Notes: generated by a model from the letters alone, not told the origin. DNA of 64,000 nt from Vicia villosa (GCF_029867415.1 NC_081181.1:121411183-121475182); one strand, 5' to 3'; counted from the first letter of the stretch, positions 52,939 through 64,000 are shown. Numbers and translations: made by a program.

Positions 52939-55900
52939 ACCTGGTGCTTAAGTCTGGAGGAGAAGTCAAGTTTGGAGGAGATCAGAAGGGCAAGATAATT
53001 GGCTCTGGAACTATAAAGTCTGGTATCTCTCCTTCCATTTCTAATGTACTTCTTGTAGAAGGATTAACACATAACCTCTTATCTATCAGTCAATTGAGTG
53101 ACAATGGTTATGATATAATCTTTAATCAAAAGACTTGCAAGGCTGTAAATCAGAAGGATGGCTCAATCCTATTTACAGGCAAGAGGAAGAATAACATTTA
53201 TAAGACAGATCTGCAAGATCTTATGAGTCAGAAGGTGACTTGTCTTATGTCTGTTTCTGAAGAGCAGTGGGTCTGGCACAGAAGATTAGGTCATGCTAGT
53301 TTGAGAAAGATTTCTCAGATTAACAAACTGGATCTTGTCAGAGGACTCCCTAATCTGAAATTCAAATCAGATGCTCTTTGTGAAGCATGTCAGAAGGGCA
53401 AGTTCTCCAAACCTGCATTCAAGTCCAAGAATGTTGTTTCTACCTCAAGGCCATTAGAACTCTTGCACATTGATCTGTTTGGCCCAGTCAAAACAGCATC
53501 TGTCAGAGGGAAGAAATATGGATTAGTCATCGTAGATGATTATAGTCGCTGGACGTGGGTAAAATTCTTGAAACACAAGGATGAGACTCATTCAGTGTTC
53601 TTTGATTTCTGCATTCAGATCCAATCTGAAAAAGAGTGTAAAATCATAAAGGTCAGAAGTGATCATGGTGGTGAATTTGAGAACAGATTCTTTGAAGAAT
53701 TCTTCAAAGAAAATGGTATTGCCCATGATTTCTCTTGTCCTAGAACTCCACAGCAAAATGGAGTTGTAGAACGAAAGAATAGGACTCTGCAAGAAATGGC
53801 CAGAACCATGATCAATGAAACCAATATGGCTAAGCATTTCTGGGCAGAAGCAATAAACACTGCATGCTATATTCAGAATAGAATCTCTATCAGACCTATT
53901 CTAAATAAGACTCCTTATGAATTGTGGAAGAATAAAAAGCCCAACATTTCATATTTCCATCCTTTTGGATGTGTATGCTTTATTCTGAACACTAAAGATC
54001 ATCTTGGTAAGTTTGATTCCAAAGCACAAAAATTTTTCCTTCTTGGATATTCTGAATGCTCAAAAGGCTACAGAGTATACAATACTGAAACGTTGGTTGT
54101 GGAAGAATCAATCAATATCAGGTTTGATGATAAGCTTGGTTCTGAAAAACCAAAGCAGTTTGATAATTTTGCAGATTGTGATATTGATATATCAGAAGTT
54201 GTTGAGCCAAGAAGCAACGCATCAGAAGCAGAGCTTCTCAGAAGCAAAGAATCTGAAGATCAAGTATCAGCTTCTCTGGAGAATCTAAGCATTTCTGAAG
54301 AACCATCTGTCAGAAGATCATCCAGACTCATCTCTGGTCATTCAGAAGATGTCATTCTTGGAAAGAAGGATGATCCAATCAGAACAAGAGCATTCCTTAA
54401 GAACAATGCAGACTGTCAATTAGGTCTTGTATCTTTGATCGAGCCAACTTCTGTTGATCATGCTCTAGAAGATCCAGACTGGATAATTGCTATGCAAGAA
54501 GAATTGAATCAGTTTACAAGGAATGATGTTTGGGATCTTGTTCCTAGACCAGATGGATTCAATATAATCGGTACAAAATGGGTCTTCAGAAACAAGCTCA
54601 GTGAGAAAGGTGAAGTGGTAAGGAACAAAGCCAGACTGGTGGCTCAGGGTTATAGTCAGCAAGAAGGGATTGACTATATAGAAACCTTTGCACCAGTGGC
54701 CAGGTTAGAATCTATTCGTCTATTAATTTCATTTGCCACTCAACATAACATCACTCTCTATCAGATGGATGTTAAGAGTGCCTTCTTAAATGGTTATATA
54801 GATGAAGAAGTTTATGTCCATCAACCTCCTGGTTTTGAAGACTCTATGTCTCCTAATCATGTTTTTAAACTAAAGAAATCGTTGTATGGATTGAAACAAG
54901 CTCCCAGAGCTTGGTATGAACGCTTAAGTTCTTTCCTTCTGGATAATGGTTTCACTAGAAGAAAAGTGGACACCACTCTCTTTTGTAAAACCTTTAAAAG
55001 GGATATTTTAATTTGTCAAATATATGTAGATGATATTATTTTTGGAACATCTAATGCTACACTTGGAAAGGAGTTTGCTGAGTCTATGCAGGCTGAGTTT
55101 GAAATGAGCATGATGGGAGAACTCAAGTATTTCCTTGGAATACAAATAAATCAAACATCAGAAGGAACGTATGTTCACCAAACCAAGTATGTGAAGGAAC
55201 TTCTGAAGAAGTTTAATCTTCTAGACTGTAAAGAAGCCAAAACTCCTATGCATCCAACATGCATCCTAGGTAAGGATGAGGTAAGTAAGAAGGTAGATCA
55301 GAAGTTATACAGAGGTATGATTGGATCTCTTCTATATTTGACTGCTTCTAGACCTGACATTCTGTTCAGTGTTTGTTTGTGTGCTAGATTCCAATCAGAT
55401 CCTAGAGAATCTCATTTAACTGCTGTTAAGAGAATTCTAAGGTATCTGAAAGGTACTACTAATGTTGGCTTAGTTTACAGAAAATCTAAAGAATACAACT
55501 TAGTAGGATTCTGCGATGCTGACTATGCTGGAGACAGAATTGAAAGAAAGAGTACTTCAGGAAGTTGTCAATTCCTTGGAAGTCATTTGATCTCCTGGTA
55601 TAGCAAGAAGCAAGCAACTATTGCTCTATCAACAACAGAAGCAGAATATGTCGCTGCTGCTGGTTGCAGTACACAGATGCTCTGGATGAAGAGTCAGTTA
55701 GAAGATTATCAGATATATGAGAGTAACATTCCTATATTCTGTGATAATACTTCTGCTATATGTTTATCTAAGAATCCTATTCTTCATTCAAAGGCTAAAC
55801 ATATTGAGATTAAACATCATTTCATAAGGGACTATGTTCAGAAGGGTGTTATATCTTTAAACATTGTGGATACAGACCATCAATGGGCTGATATCTTTAC

Positions 55901-55970
55901 AAAACCCCTGGCTGAAGATAGGTTTAAGTTCATTCTGAAGAACATCAGTATGGATTTATGCCCAAAATGA
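52939..55970 (+). CDS. pol: SIRE Pol polyprotein (protease C-part, integrase, RT, RNase H)
   Basis: Over 1000 codons without a stop; the first Met (52944) is an artefact of the MITE, and the true N-terminus lies left of it. Domains: protease remainder (SGGEVKFGGDQKGKIIGSGT); GAG-pre-integrase zinc finger (VWHRRLGHASL, LCEACQKGK); integrase core (LLHIDLFGP, VIVDDYSRWTWV, RSDHGGEFENRFFEEF, TPQQNGVVERKN, the DD35E pattern); RT (ETFAPVARLES, MDVKSAFLNGYIDEEV, LYGLKQAPRAWYERL, catalytic YVDD); RNase H (STTEAEYVAA, AKHIEIKHHFIRDYV, ADIFTKPL), ending MDLCPK. All catalytic motifs that I can check are intact, so the MITE and the frame step are the only obvious defects. Confidence 0.95.
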
Positions 55971-58164
55971 GAAGATGAGAAGTTCTTATGTATGAGTATC
56001 TTCTGAAATGAAAGTGGATTATTTTTTTTTAATCAGAAGTTCTGATTGAAATATTTTAGAAATTATGATTCGGTTATTACTAACGTTTCAGTGTCTAAGT
56101 TGATTCAGAACCTCTTTTAAAGCAAAACAGCTGTAACGTTTTATCTCGGGATGGTAAACCTGTCGTTACTGTTCATGGATAAGCGCGCGTGCAGTTGAAG
56201 GGACGCCGACCATAGGTAACTGTGCTAGTCACCTCATTTGTCTTTATTATCTCTCCACATGTCACGTAACATTAAATGCTATCCATCATTTGTTTCATTT
56301 TATTTTCTTTTAAATACTCTTCAAAAGCTTCTCCTTCCCTCTTATATTTTCTCTATTACACTCTGTCTTTGTTTTCCTTCTCTATCTCTTTGCATTCCTC
56401 ATCAAGTTTTTTTTTTTCTCTCTTGCTCAAACAAAGTTTTTTTTAAAAAAAAAATAAAAAATCCTAGTTCAAACCTAGCGTTCACCTTGAATCCTTTGTC
56501 TGGATCTCTTAATCATGCTCTAAGCCTGTTGAAGATCTATGACTCAAAGGCGGCAGATCTCTGCATATCTCGGGATGGCTCTCCTAATACCTCTCAAGTC
56601 AGACCTCTTCTTTGATGTTGTTATCAACTTTCACCCAAAGACAGAAGACTTTCTTGAGTTATGGGAAGAGGTTAAGAATGATATTCTTAACTTCTATGTT
56701 AAGGGAAAGCCCCGTTTGCAACAGCAGTTCTCTGTCTGTGAACTGTCCCTCTCTTCCTCTTTGGTCTCTGGGATCTCTCCTACAGTGGAGGTTCTAGTCT
56801 GGAAGACAAGAAGACCACCGGGATTCTTGTTGGGTTGACACAGAGTGTGTCTTGCTAGGGTTTTGTTTTTAATTTTTGTAGTCATTTCCTCTTGGGATGA
56901 CTTTTTATGTATTTGCTAGGAATGTTTCTCATCTTGTTAAACATAGGAACCTTTTGTAATATCTTTTGATTATCAATGAAAAGTTTCTTTGTTTTTACAT
57001 TCCAGTAATTTTATTTGTCGTTTTATTCATCTGAATCTTTTGATATATTCTTTTTGATGTTATGACAAAAAGGGGGAGAAAGATAAATGATAAATGATTT
57101 GATTAATCTATCAGTTGCTGGGTAAAGCTCCCACATATTTACTAACAAGAACTGCAAGTTCTATATGGTTTAAGTGTTTTGCAGGTATAAAGAAGTGAAA
57201 AGAATCTTCAAAGCAAACACAAGAAGCAAAACCATAAGAAGTGTTATTCTGTAAAAAGAATAAACTCATGGAAACTGAAGCAAGCTGAGTGCTGTCAAGC
57301 TTCAGAAATCAGAAGCAAGAAAGAAGAATGAATCAGAAGCACTGATAATAGAATTTGATCCATATTTGTCTATTTGCTCTGACAAAATTCTATTTGCTCT
57401 GATAACATTATTTTAGCCTATATGGCTCTGATACATATCATGTGTTCTAATATACATTTTATGTTCTGACTCGTTCATGCTGACTTTTGTCGTTTAGTTT
57501 TTGTTCTGTAACATTTCAGGATGTAGAGATGCTCTGATGATGCTCTGGTACATTCAACAATGTTCTGATACAAATCTAGCATGAAGTGATGTTGGTAGAA
57601 ATTCAAAGCTCTGAAGCTGTCCGAGGGAAGCAGAAATCAGAAGCTGTGAATGTTCTAAAGATCCAGAAAACTCAAGTTCTGAAGCTGTCCTAAATGGAAG
57701 CAGAAATCAGAAGCTGTGAATGTTCTGAAGATCAAAGAAATTCAAGTTCTGAAGCTGTCCTAAATGGAAGCAGAAATCAGAAGCTGTGAATGTTCTGAAG
57801 ATCAAAGAAATTCAAGTTCTGAAGCTGTCCTAGATGGAAGCAGGAATCAGAAGCTGTGAGTGTTCTAGGGATCTAAAGAAATTCTAGTTCTGAAGCTGTC
57901 CAATGGAAGCAGAAGTCAGAAGCTATGAATTCTCTGAAGACAGAAGCTTATGTGATCGTCTCTACCGAAATAATCAGGGAAGTCTTTTATTAAAGTTCTT
58001 CGAGTATTTATTTCAGGGGGAGATTATTTATCTCAGGGGGAGATTGTTAATCTCAGGGGGAGACATATTCATATGCTTATGCTATAGCTGTGTAATTTGT
58101 CTTTTGCCGTCTGCTCTTTCTGATCGCAAATTCATATCATTTATATATGTTTTTGTCATCATCA
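55971..58164 (+). other. 3' region of the young SIRE element
   Basis: No env-like protein is recognisable. From about 56225 the sequence looks like a plant core promoter and leader: a TTTTAAATACTC box near 56308, then CT-rich DNA, then a 99-codon ORF (56539-56838, MTQRRQISAYLGMALL...WKTRRPPGF). Beyond it are a polypurine-like AAAAAGGGGGAGAAAG near 57067, a 70-bp tandem array, and three TCAGGGGGAGA motifs at 58013-58065. The ORF's function is unknown. Confidence 0.6.
57595..57945 (+). repeat. 70-bp tandem repeat in the SIRE 3' region
   Basis: About five copies of a 70-bp unit with core TTCTGAAGCTGTCC and GGAAGCAGAAATCAGAAGCT. The middle two copies are almost identical; the outer ones are diverged. 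Confidence 0.88.
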
Positions 58165-58177
58165 AAAAGGGGGAGAT
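58165..58177 (+). other. Polypurine tract of the young SIRE element
   Basis: AAAAGGGGGAGATT lies directly before the 3' LTR start TGTTAGAAC. Confidence 0.88.
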
Positions 58178-59385
58178 TGTTAGAACAAGATTTGTTCTGA
58201 TCAATTATCTTAGTTTTGATGATAACAATAATATGAATTTTGCTTAAGATAATATGGTACTCTAATCCAATGCAATTTCCTTTTCAGGAAATATATAAAG
58301 AGTATGCATAATTCAGCGCTCAGAAGCTTTGTCTCAAAGGGTTCAGCATGCAACATCAGAACATGGTCTGGCAAGACATCAGAAGATGGTCGAAGCAGAA
58401 TCAGAACATGGGTCTATGGAAGCATCAGAAGAACATGAGATCAGAAGCACTGAAGTTCTGATGGTATCACGCTCAGAAGCACTTCAAGGTCAGAAGATCA
58501 GAAGATGCTTTGCACCAAGCTGTTTGACTCTGATGATATTCAAACGTTGTATTCACAAACATCAGATCAGAAGGAAGTACAAGTGGCAAGCTACGCTGAC
58601 TGACAAAAGGAACGTTAAAAGCTATTATAGGCAACGTCAGTAGACACAGCGTGAACAAGGCTCGAGGTAGTTGACAAAAGCGTATAACATTAAATGCGAT
58701 GCTGTACGGAACACGCAAAGCATTAAATGCACTCAACGGTCATCTTCTCCAACGCCTATAAATATGAAGTTCTGATGAGAAGCAAGGTTAACGATTCTGA
58801 ACAAAAACAACTCCTATTAACTTGCTGAAACTCTGTTCTATTCAAAGCTCAGAATCTTCATCTTCATCAAAGCTCACTACATTGCTGTTGTAATATATTA
58901 GTGAGATTAAGCTTAAACGTTAAGAGAAATATCACAGTTTGTGATTATAGCTTTTAAGAAGCAATTGTAATACTCTTAGAATTGATTACATTAAGTTGTA
59001 AGGAACTAGAGTGATCGTGTGGATCAGAATACTCTAGGAAGTCTTAGAGGTTATCTAAGCAGGTTGTAACTAGAGTGATCGTGTGGATCAGTATACTCTA
59101 GAAAGTCTTAGAGGGTATCTAAGCAGTTGTTCCTGGAGTGATCAGTGTGTGATCAGAAGACTCTGGAAGACTTAGTTGCTGACTAAGTGGAGAACCATTG
59201 TAATCCGTGCGATTAGTGGATTAAATCCTCAGTTGAGGTAAATCATCTCTGCGGGGGTGGACTGGAGTAGTTTAGTTAACAACGAACCAGGATAAAAATA
59301 ACTGTGCAATTTATTTTTATCAGTCCAGTTTTTAAAGCTACACTTATTCAAACCCCCCCCTTTCTAAGTGTTTTTCTATCCTTCA
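58178..59385 (+). repeat. 3' LTR of the young SIRE element
   Basis: 1208 bp, nearly identical to the 5' LTR. Differences noted: one base near 58546, one near 58878, one near 58979 and one extra C near 59355. Confidence 0.95.
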
Positions 59386-59390
59386 TTTGG

Positions 59391-59960
59391 GACTTATCAT
59401 AATCACATCTGAGTTATGCAAACCCGACCACCACGACTTGGGGTTCATTAAAAACATCTTTACTACTTATTATCTTGTTGAAATTGATAAAGAACAAGAA
59501 CTTTCAAAGAAACGTAAAGCATGATTTCTCCAGGTACATCTCAACTCGGATAAATAACACTATGTCTTGCACGTCCAAATAGTACATCATATGTTGAAAT
59601 CTTAACAAAGATAACATCGAATCCAACGATAAGGCAATCAAAAATTGCGAAATCAAAAAAGCATATAGGCAAAAGACCATTGGCATACGCCTTAAAGTAT
59701 CTATCCGCGCCTATTAAAACACTCCCTGTTTAAAGGGCCAAGTAACATGAACTGAACACTCCCCGGGTCGGGACCAAAACCAAAATGTCCCTTCTTGTAT
59801 TAATTAATAATAGCCAGTCTCTTTTAATAAGGTTTGATCTCTTCAGAGTCCATTGATTACTCTATTGGTCCTAACTAACAACATTTAGAGTACTTAAGGG
59901 TATATGGGATATTACATTCCCCCCTTAAATTTAAATTCGTCCACGAATTTCATCCAAATA
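59391..59960 (-). mobile_element. LTR/3' end of a minus-strand gypsy (chromovirus-like) element
   Basis: Minus strand: CGTGGACGAATTTAAATTTA, then AAGGGGGGAA (polypurine tract), then TGTAATATCCC at 59916, as at the 3' end of Tekay/Del-type chromoviruses (from memory). The LTR runs left from 59916; its far end is not defined and may lie near or beyond the SIRE insertion site. A 60-codon minus ORF near 59.6 kb is not supported. Confidence 0.5.
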
Positions 59961-60236
59961 AATAAAAGAAAGCTTCTTACATCACCGTCCTAGGTCAACA
60001 CTTGACTTTTCTTCCGTCCAATCCTCTGGCCTACTCAATTTTCAACTTATCTTTATTGACAAATTCCAGTCTTCTACGAACTTTCAAAACTTCTTGATCT
60101 TATCCATACTCTAATTTCCAATCCTTGATTAACTTCTAATTTCAACCTTCACTTAAATCACAAACAAGATGAAACTCAAACAAATAACATAAGCTTATTA
60201 GATATAAAAAATACAAGGCACAAAAATCACCACTCA
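59961..60236. other. Sequence between the chromovirus-like end and the NDUFS1 relic
   Basis: No coding signal. It could be the old first intron of the relic gene or the last part of the chromovirus-like element. On the minus strand, a decayed donor-like TGAGTGG follows the relic exon. Confidence 0.4.
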
Positions 60237-60546
60237 ATTTCTAGAAATCAAAAGCATGTTATGATAACAAAACTGAGGGATGACAACATCGGTAACCTCA
60301 CATGTTTGAAGAATAGAAAATCCTTTCAAGATTTTAACAGGAAATTCATCCACAAACACCTCAATTGCATCTTCAGCGTTGGATAAATGGACCCTAGAAC
60401 CACCAACCGGAGTCCAGTGATATAGATTGACAATTGGCGGCTTTGGTTGAAGTTGTGCAACAACGGGTTCAGGTTTACGAAGCTCCGGTTTGGAAGTGAT
60501 TGTTCGGAGGAGAAGATTGTTAGGGTTTTGAAAATTAAGAAACCTA

Positions 60547-60549
60547 GAG
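60547..60549. repeat. 3-bp target-site duplication (GAG here, CAG at 62687-62689)
   Basis: One mismatch between copies. Removing one copy with the element restores the NDUFS1 reading ...MRPTSRFL..., which supports a 3-bp duplication as made by CACTA elements. Confidence 0.7.
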
Positions 60550-62686
60550 CACTACTACAAAAAATACATTTCACCTCAGACGTGAAATACATTTAACCTT
60601 AGATACAAAAGCGAGGTAACGAACGACGACATGAAAACCTGCCACTTTACCCCTCGATTTTTATAACACTGAGGTTTAAAGTTACCTGCACATGGGTTCA
60701 ATCCCCAACATCTGCATTTTTATTATTTCAAAACTAGCGCATCATACCTCACAATTTATAAATAAAACTGAGGTGTAAGATAGATTATTTTTTATAAAAA
60801 AAACTCGTTACATTGTTTACACATAATATTAATAAATTAGTTTGTTTACAAACTATATTGTTTATCTAAAATATTATATTTTTTACACAGAATATAAATT
60901 AATTTTTTTACAAACTACAATGTTTGCCCATAATATTACATTGTTTACATAGAATATTAAAGTAAAAATTAATTTGTCAATAAAGATAAAATGCTAGATC
61001 TTCGAGTCATTGAATTTTGGGGAATATTAAATGATGGGTGCCAGGATATTTTCAATTGATTTTGCTTGCATTTGTTTCTGATATAAAACAAAATGAGTTA
61101 GATAAATAAATGATTTTCTGCTCAAATAAATATTTAAGAACACAAACCTTAAACCCAAATAATTTTATGCTCCTACAATCCATCATAGAGAACTTTTTAT
61201 GGTAAATACTTTCACAAGAAAGAGAATAAGATATATAGTGATGGATGTAGATAATTTTAAGCGCCTCATGATGCTTCATTATCAGTTTTTGATATTCATA
61301 ATGGTTTTATAATGTAAGTTTTTTATGTTTCAAGCAGATCACTAATGATAGTGTCGTAAGCGTTGATACTCATTAAATGGACGATAAATATTTGTTTAAG
61401 GATTGTGAATATCCTTAATAAATATGCTTAATTATCCCCTCAGTTATAGCAAAAATCAAGGTACAAAGAACTCACCCCTCGGTTTCAGTTGAAAACCGAG
61501 GTGAATAAGCTTTTTCTTTTTTTTAAAAAAACATTAAATTGTTTACACAAAATAACAAAATACATTGATTACAACAAATCCAGATTCATCATCGTCGCAG
61601 TTAATTTTAGAGAACAACAAATATTTGTTGTAATCCATATTTTTTTGCATACCTTGAATGCATCCAGCTTCTAATAAGTTATTCAAGGTTGATCTCCCTT
61701 CTTTATTTAACTTGAAGTAGAGATATTTTTTCTGCACTTACAATTCGCGATAGAGAGATTTTTCAACATTCTTTAAGTTCTAAGATTTCATTATCTTGAG
61801 CAAATGTTTTCATGACAAACGCTTTCACAAGAAAAAGAACAAGACATATAGTAGTGGATGTAGATAGTTTGTTGTGGATTGATGTCTTGGCAATATCTTG
61901 AGGATTATTCCTTTATGAATTTAGGGTAGAGATTTGTTGTTGTAGTCGTGTAACAAAACCCCTATGTTTTGTTTAAAATTAGAGGGAAAAATATTCTTTT
62001 TTTAAATTGAAAAATAAAATAAAATTAGGAAACCCCCGCAGTTTTAAAAAAAACCTAGGTAATAAGTTTCAAGAAAAAATGGTGAACGAATTACACCATG
62101 TTTAGGAATAAATTTCTCAATGTTGTCAACCAAGGAGAACATTTATATTTTCTTTGATTGACAACATAGGAAGTTTATTCTAAAAATACAATAACAACGT
62201 CAACACCATTATGTGAGATATATTGCAAGGGCAGAAAAATGTTTTGTTCGAGATAGAAGAACGCAAAACATTGAAGATTTCTTCTGTGTTGCAATCCATC
62301 CCAAAGAATGAGGCATACGGGTTTGGGGAGGCTACATATAAGTTAGGATTATGGTAAAATCGGTTTAACGAGTGTTTTTATAGTAAAATCTGATTATTTT
62401 ATTCCGCGAATGTTGCAGAAACTGAAGGGATAGATCATTTAGTTTACAAATAAAAAATAAAACAAAAAGAAATATTCTACGTATAAATAAATAAAAACAT
62501 AAATTACATTAGCTGAGATTTGAAGCATGTCCAGAATTGTTTTTCCTCTCGGTTAAATTAAAAATCTAGGGAATATGTAGTTTTTTTAAAAAAACAAATA
62601 AAACATGGCGTGCCTTGGTATTATACCTCCGTTTTTTGTTGGGTGAGGTGAAAACTATGTCATGAAATGTCTTATTTGTAGTACTG
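60550..62686. mobile_element. Non-autonomous CACTA-like DNA transposon
   Basis: Left end CACTACTACAAAAAATACAT, right end ATGTCTTATTTGTAGTACTG: inverted repeats of about 24 bp with a few mismatches, including the terminal GTG read as CTG. Subterminal repeats of the type CCTCGGTTT...AAACCGAGGTG occur near 60650, 60760, 61475 and 62545. No transposase. ORFs at 61.0-61.7 kb are not supported. It lies within the NDUFS1 relic. Confidence 0.8.
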
Positions 62687-62730
62687 CAGGTTGGTCTCAT
62701 GGACTTGGAAGCTAACAAACCTAACCCCAT

Positions 62731-63290
62731 TTTTTATATGTGTGCATTTATTTTCTATTACAGATTGAGAATTTGTGAGATGTGTTGGTGTTGCGAGAGA
62801 GAAGAGACTCAGATCGGAGAAGAATCTTCAATTTGTTTGTTAGGTTATGATATATGATGTGAGTGTGTATGGGGAGTGGGGTAGGTGAATGAAGAACAAA
62901 GTAGATTGTATTTGCAGATATGGGTGAGGTGAACTAATCTGATTTTTCCGGATAACCAAGATCACGGAGAGAGCAACATATACAAAGATGTGATGAAATT
63001 ATGGTGTCGATTTTTGGTTTTGGAAGGAATTTAGGGAAGTGACAATAACGACGGTGTTGAATTTGGGGAATTTAGAAGAATATTGGAAGGATGAAGCTCA
63101 TATCTGAAATAATTCATCCCACTCTCTTAAGGATAAACTTCAAATTTCCAGATTCCAAGTGCTAAGATGGTTGAGTTGAAAAAATGGATTTGTGAAATTG
63201 GATGAATTTCTGGAAAATGGAATGAATGTTGTAAGAATGGGATAAATTTCTGAAAAATGGTATAACTATTGCAAGAAATCTGGATTTTGG
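62731..63290 (-). other. Former 5' UTR and upstream region of the NDUFS1 relic
   Basis: On the minus strand, directly before the ATG, lies a CT-rich leader (TCTTCTCTCTCGCAACACC near 62800) as expected for a plant 5' UTR. Further upstream no TATA box stands out. Short GGAAATG/GGAATGAATG-type imperfect repeats occur at 63200-63290. No other gene. Confidence 0.45.
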
Positions 63291-64000
63291 ATGAATACAC
63301 CACCACATCAGCACCATGTGTATGCCAAGTGGCCCTTTATTTAGACTTTGACTAATAGATCTAACGAAAAGGACTAACGTGGCGCTGTTTGAAAATATAA
63401 AGGATCTAAATGGTCGTTTTTAAAAATGAGGGACCAAAATAAACCCATCCTAAAAATACGAAATTAAAATGAATACTTTGTTATTCATATATAATCAAGA
63501 TACATCAATTATCAATTATTAAATGAACCAAAATAAATTAAAATTTATTTATAATAGTGATAGGTATGCTATATTAATTTGTTTCAAATTTTAACTTGCA
63601 AAAAGAAAATTTCTCAAATTATAAATTATTTTATAATATTAATAAAAATAAATGATTTTCTCTATTATTATTTTACTATTTATCACTCTTCATTATTTCA
63701 ATTCTACCATGTTTTATAAAAAAAAAACTTCCAATTCCACTTTTTCATTCTTTCAATTCCACCTTGTTTTATAAAAGAAATAAAACTTTAAATTCTATAT
63801 TTTTTTAGATATGATCTATACGATAGTATATTATTTTTTTACTAAACAATTACATTTTTTCTTAATAAATATTAAAAATAATGTATTATAATAAATATTA
63901 ATAAAAATCACGTGATTTATAATAATATTTCTTAAAAATATGTGATTTATAATATTATTTGTAGCAAATGTTATTTTTTATTAAATAATGGTTGATCTCA
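63291..64000. other. Repeat-like and AT-rich terminal stretch
   Basis: About 63300-63480 has the wording of a dispersed plant repeat (CAAGTGGCCCTTTATTTAG, GAGGGACCAAAATAAACCC), element type unknown. From 63480 to the end the DNA is extremely AT-rich without ORFs. AATTCCACTTTTTCATT-type and GTGATTTATAATA-type short direct repeats are visible. Confidence 0.5.

Larger units (their letters stand above)
49135..59385 (+). mobile_element. Young SIRE-type Ty1/copia retrotransposon, nearly complete
   Basis: 1.2-kb LTRs begin TGTTAGAACAAG and end TATCCTTCA, with TTTGG duplications. Primer site, full-length gag, full-length pol and a 2.2-kb 3' region are present. By eye the LTRs differ by three substitutions and one C-run indel over 1.2 kb, so insertion was recent. 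The protease is cut by a 596-bp MITE that arrived even later. Everything else is open except for a frame step between gag and protease. Confidence 0.95.
60237..62730 (-). pseudogene. NDUFS1: NDUFS1 (complex I 75-kDa subunit) first-exon relic, split by a transposon
   Basis: On the minus strand from ATG 62730: MGLGLLASKSMRP, interrupted at 62687, then from 60546 SRFLNFQNPNNLLLRTITSK, PELRKPEP, TPVGGSRVHLSNAEDAIEVF, VDEFPVKILKGFSILQTCEV, VIPQFCYHNMLLISRN, then a stop at 60234-60236. This is the N-terminus of the plant NADH-ubiquinone oxidoreductase 75-kDa subunit: a mitochondrial presequence, then the ferredoxin-like domain. Conserved positions have changed (family VDGYPVKIPKG reads VDEFPVKILKG; AGVDIPRFCYHS reads TDVVIPQFCYHN), and the iron-sulfur cysteines after FCYH are missing. 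Later exons are absent. A pseudogene or captured fragment, not a working subunit. Identification is by recognition of the family sequence. Confidence 0.85.

Noticed and set aside
56238..56615. Env-like membrane protein after SIRE pol
   Set aside because: The hydrophobic frame is translated pyrimidine-rich leader; no signal peptide, heptads or conserved block could be made out.
60326..60592. 88-codon minus ORF taken as a gene
   Set aside because: It is out of frame with the NDUFS1 reading of the same strand and starts inside the transposon end.
1..64000. A previously undescribed defence, biosynthetic or regulatory gene system
   Set aside because: No cluster of host genes exists here. Every long ORF belongs to a retrotransposon, and the novelty is limited to element structure and the gene relic.

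Overview
This window is intergenic, repeat-dominated DNA from a flowering plant. The repeats point to a legume, most likely the pea/vetch group (Fabeae) or a near relative: there are several giant Ogre/Tat-like LTRs (3-4 kb, ending near the GGCGACTC motif), SIRE-type Ty1/copia elements, and non-autonomous Ty3/gypsy elements with a tRNA-Asp-type primer site. The species call is inference. I see no bacterial, viral, rRNA or CRISPR feature. The only recognisable host gene is a decayed first exon of the mitochondrial complex I 75-kDa subunit (NDUFS1) near the right end.

Layout. 1-2684 is the 3' part of a decayed Tork-type copia element. It sits in an old minus-strand gypsy element whose integrase survives in two pieces (2690-3243 and 8838-9345). 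That integrase is split by a complete non-autonomous gypsy element (3249-8832, minus, TSD TGCTC). 9510-23999 is a minus-strand Ogre-like LTR. Inside it lies a complete plus-strand gypsy element carrying only gag and protease (12922-23310, TSD GTTAC), with an intact 818-aa ORF. Inside that element's 3' LTR lies an internally deleted Ogre-like element (18344-22257, TSD CCCGT). 24000-26000 and 26001-30291 are the 3' ends of two related minus-strand gypsy elements. The LTR of the second holds a 1.5-kb hAT-like DNA transposon (26696-28214, TSD CCAATAGT).

30292-40651 is a complete but dead SIRE-type copia element (TSD TTTTG), with a solo Ogre LTR (36409-39647, TSD GTTGG) in its 3' region. 40659-43593 is a truncated Ogre-like LTR. 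43594-44430 is the 5' end of a further gypsy element. 44430-49130 is mixed: a Stowaway MITE, a duplicated segment, a 35-bp tandem array and an antisense ORF. 49135-59385 is a young, nearly complete SIRE element (TSD TTTGG); its protease is cut by a hAT-type MITE. 59690-59960 is the 3' end of a minus-strand chromovirus-like element. 60237-62730 is the NDUFS1 relic, split by a CACTA-like transposon (60550-62686). The last 1.3 kb is its former 5' flank and AT-rich DNA.

No pathway is encoded. What the window records is insertion order: at least seven insertions have exact target-site duplications, and removing them rejoins the interrupted sequence. Two elements could have been mobile recently: the SIRE at 49 kb (LTRs nearly identical) and the gag-protease element (intact ORF, LTRs about 1% apart), which would need reverse transcriptase and integrase supplied in trans.
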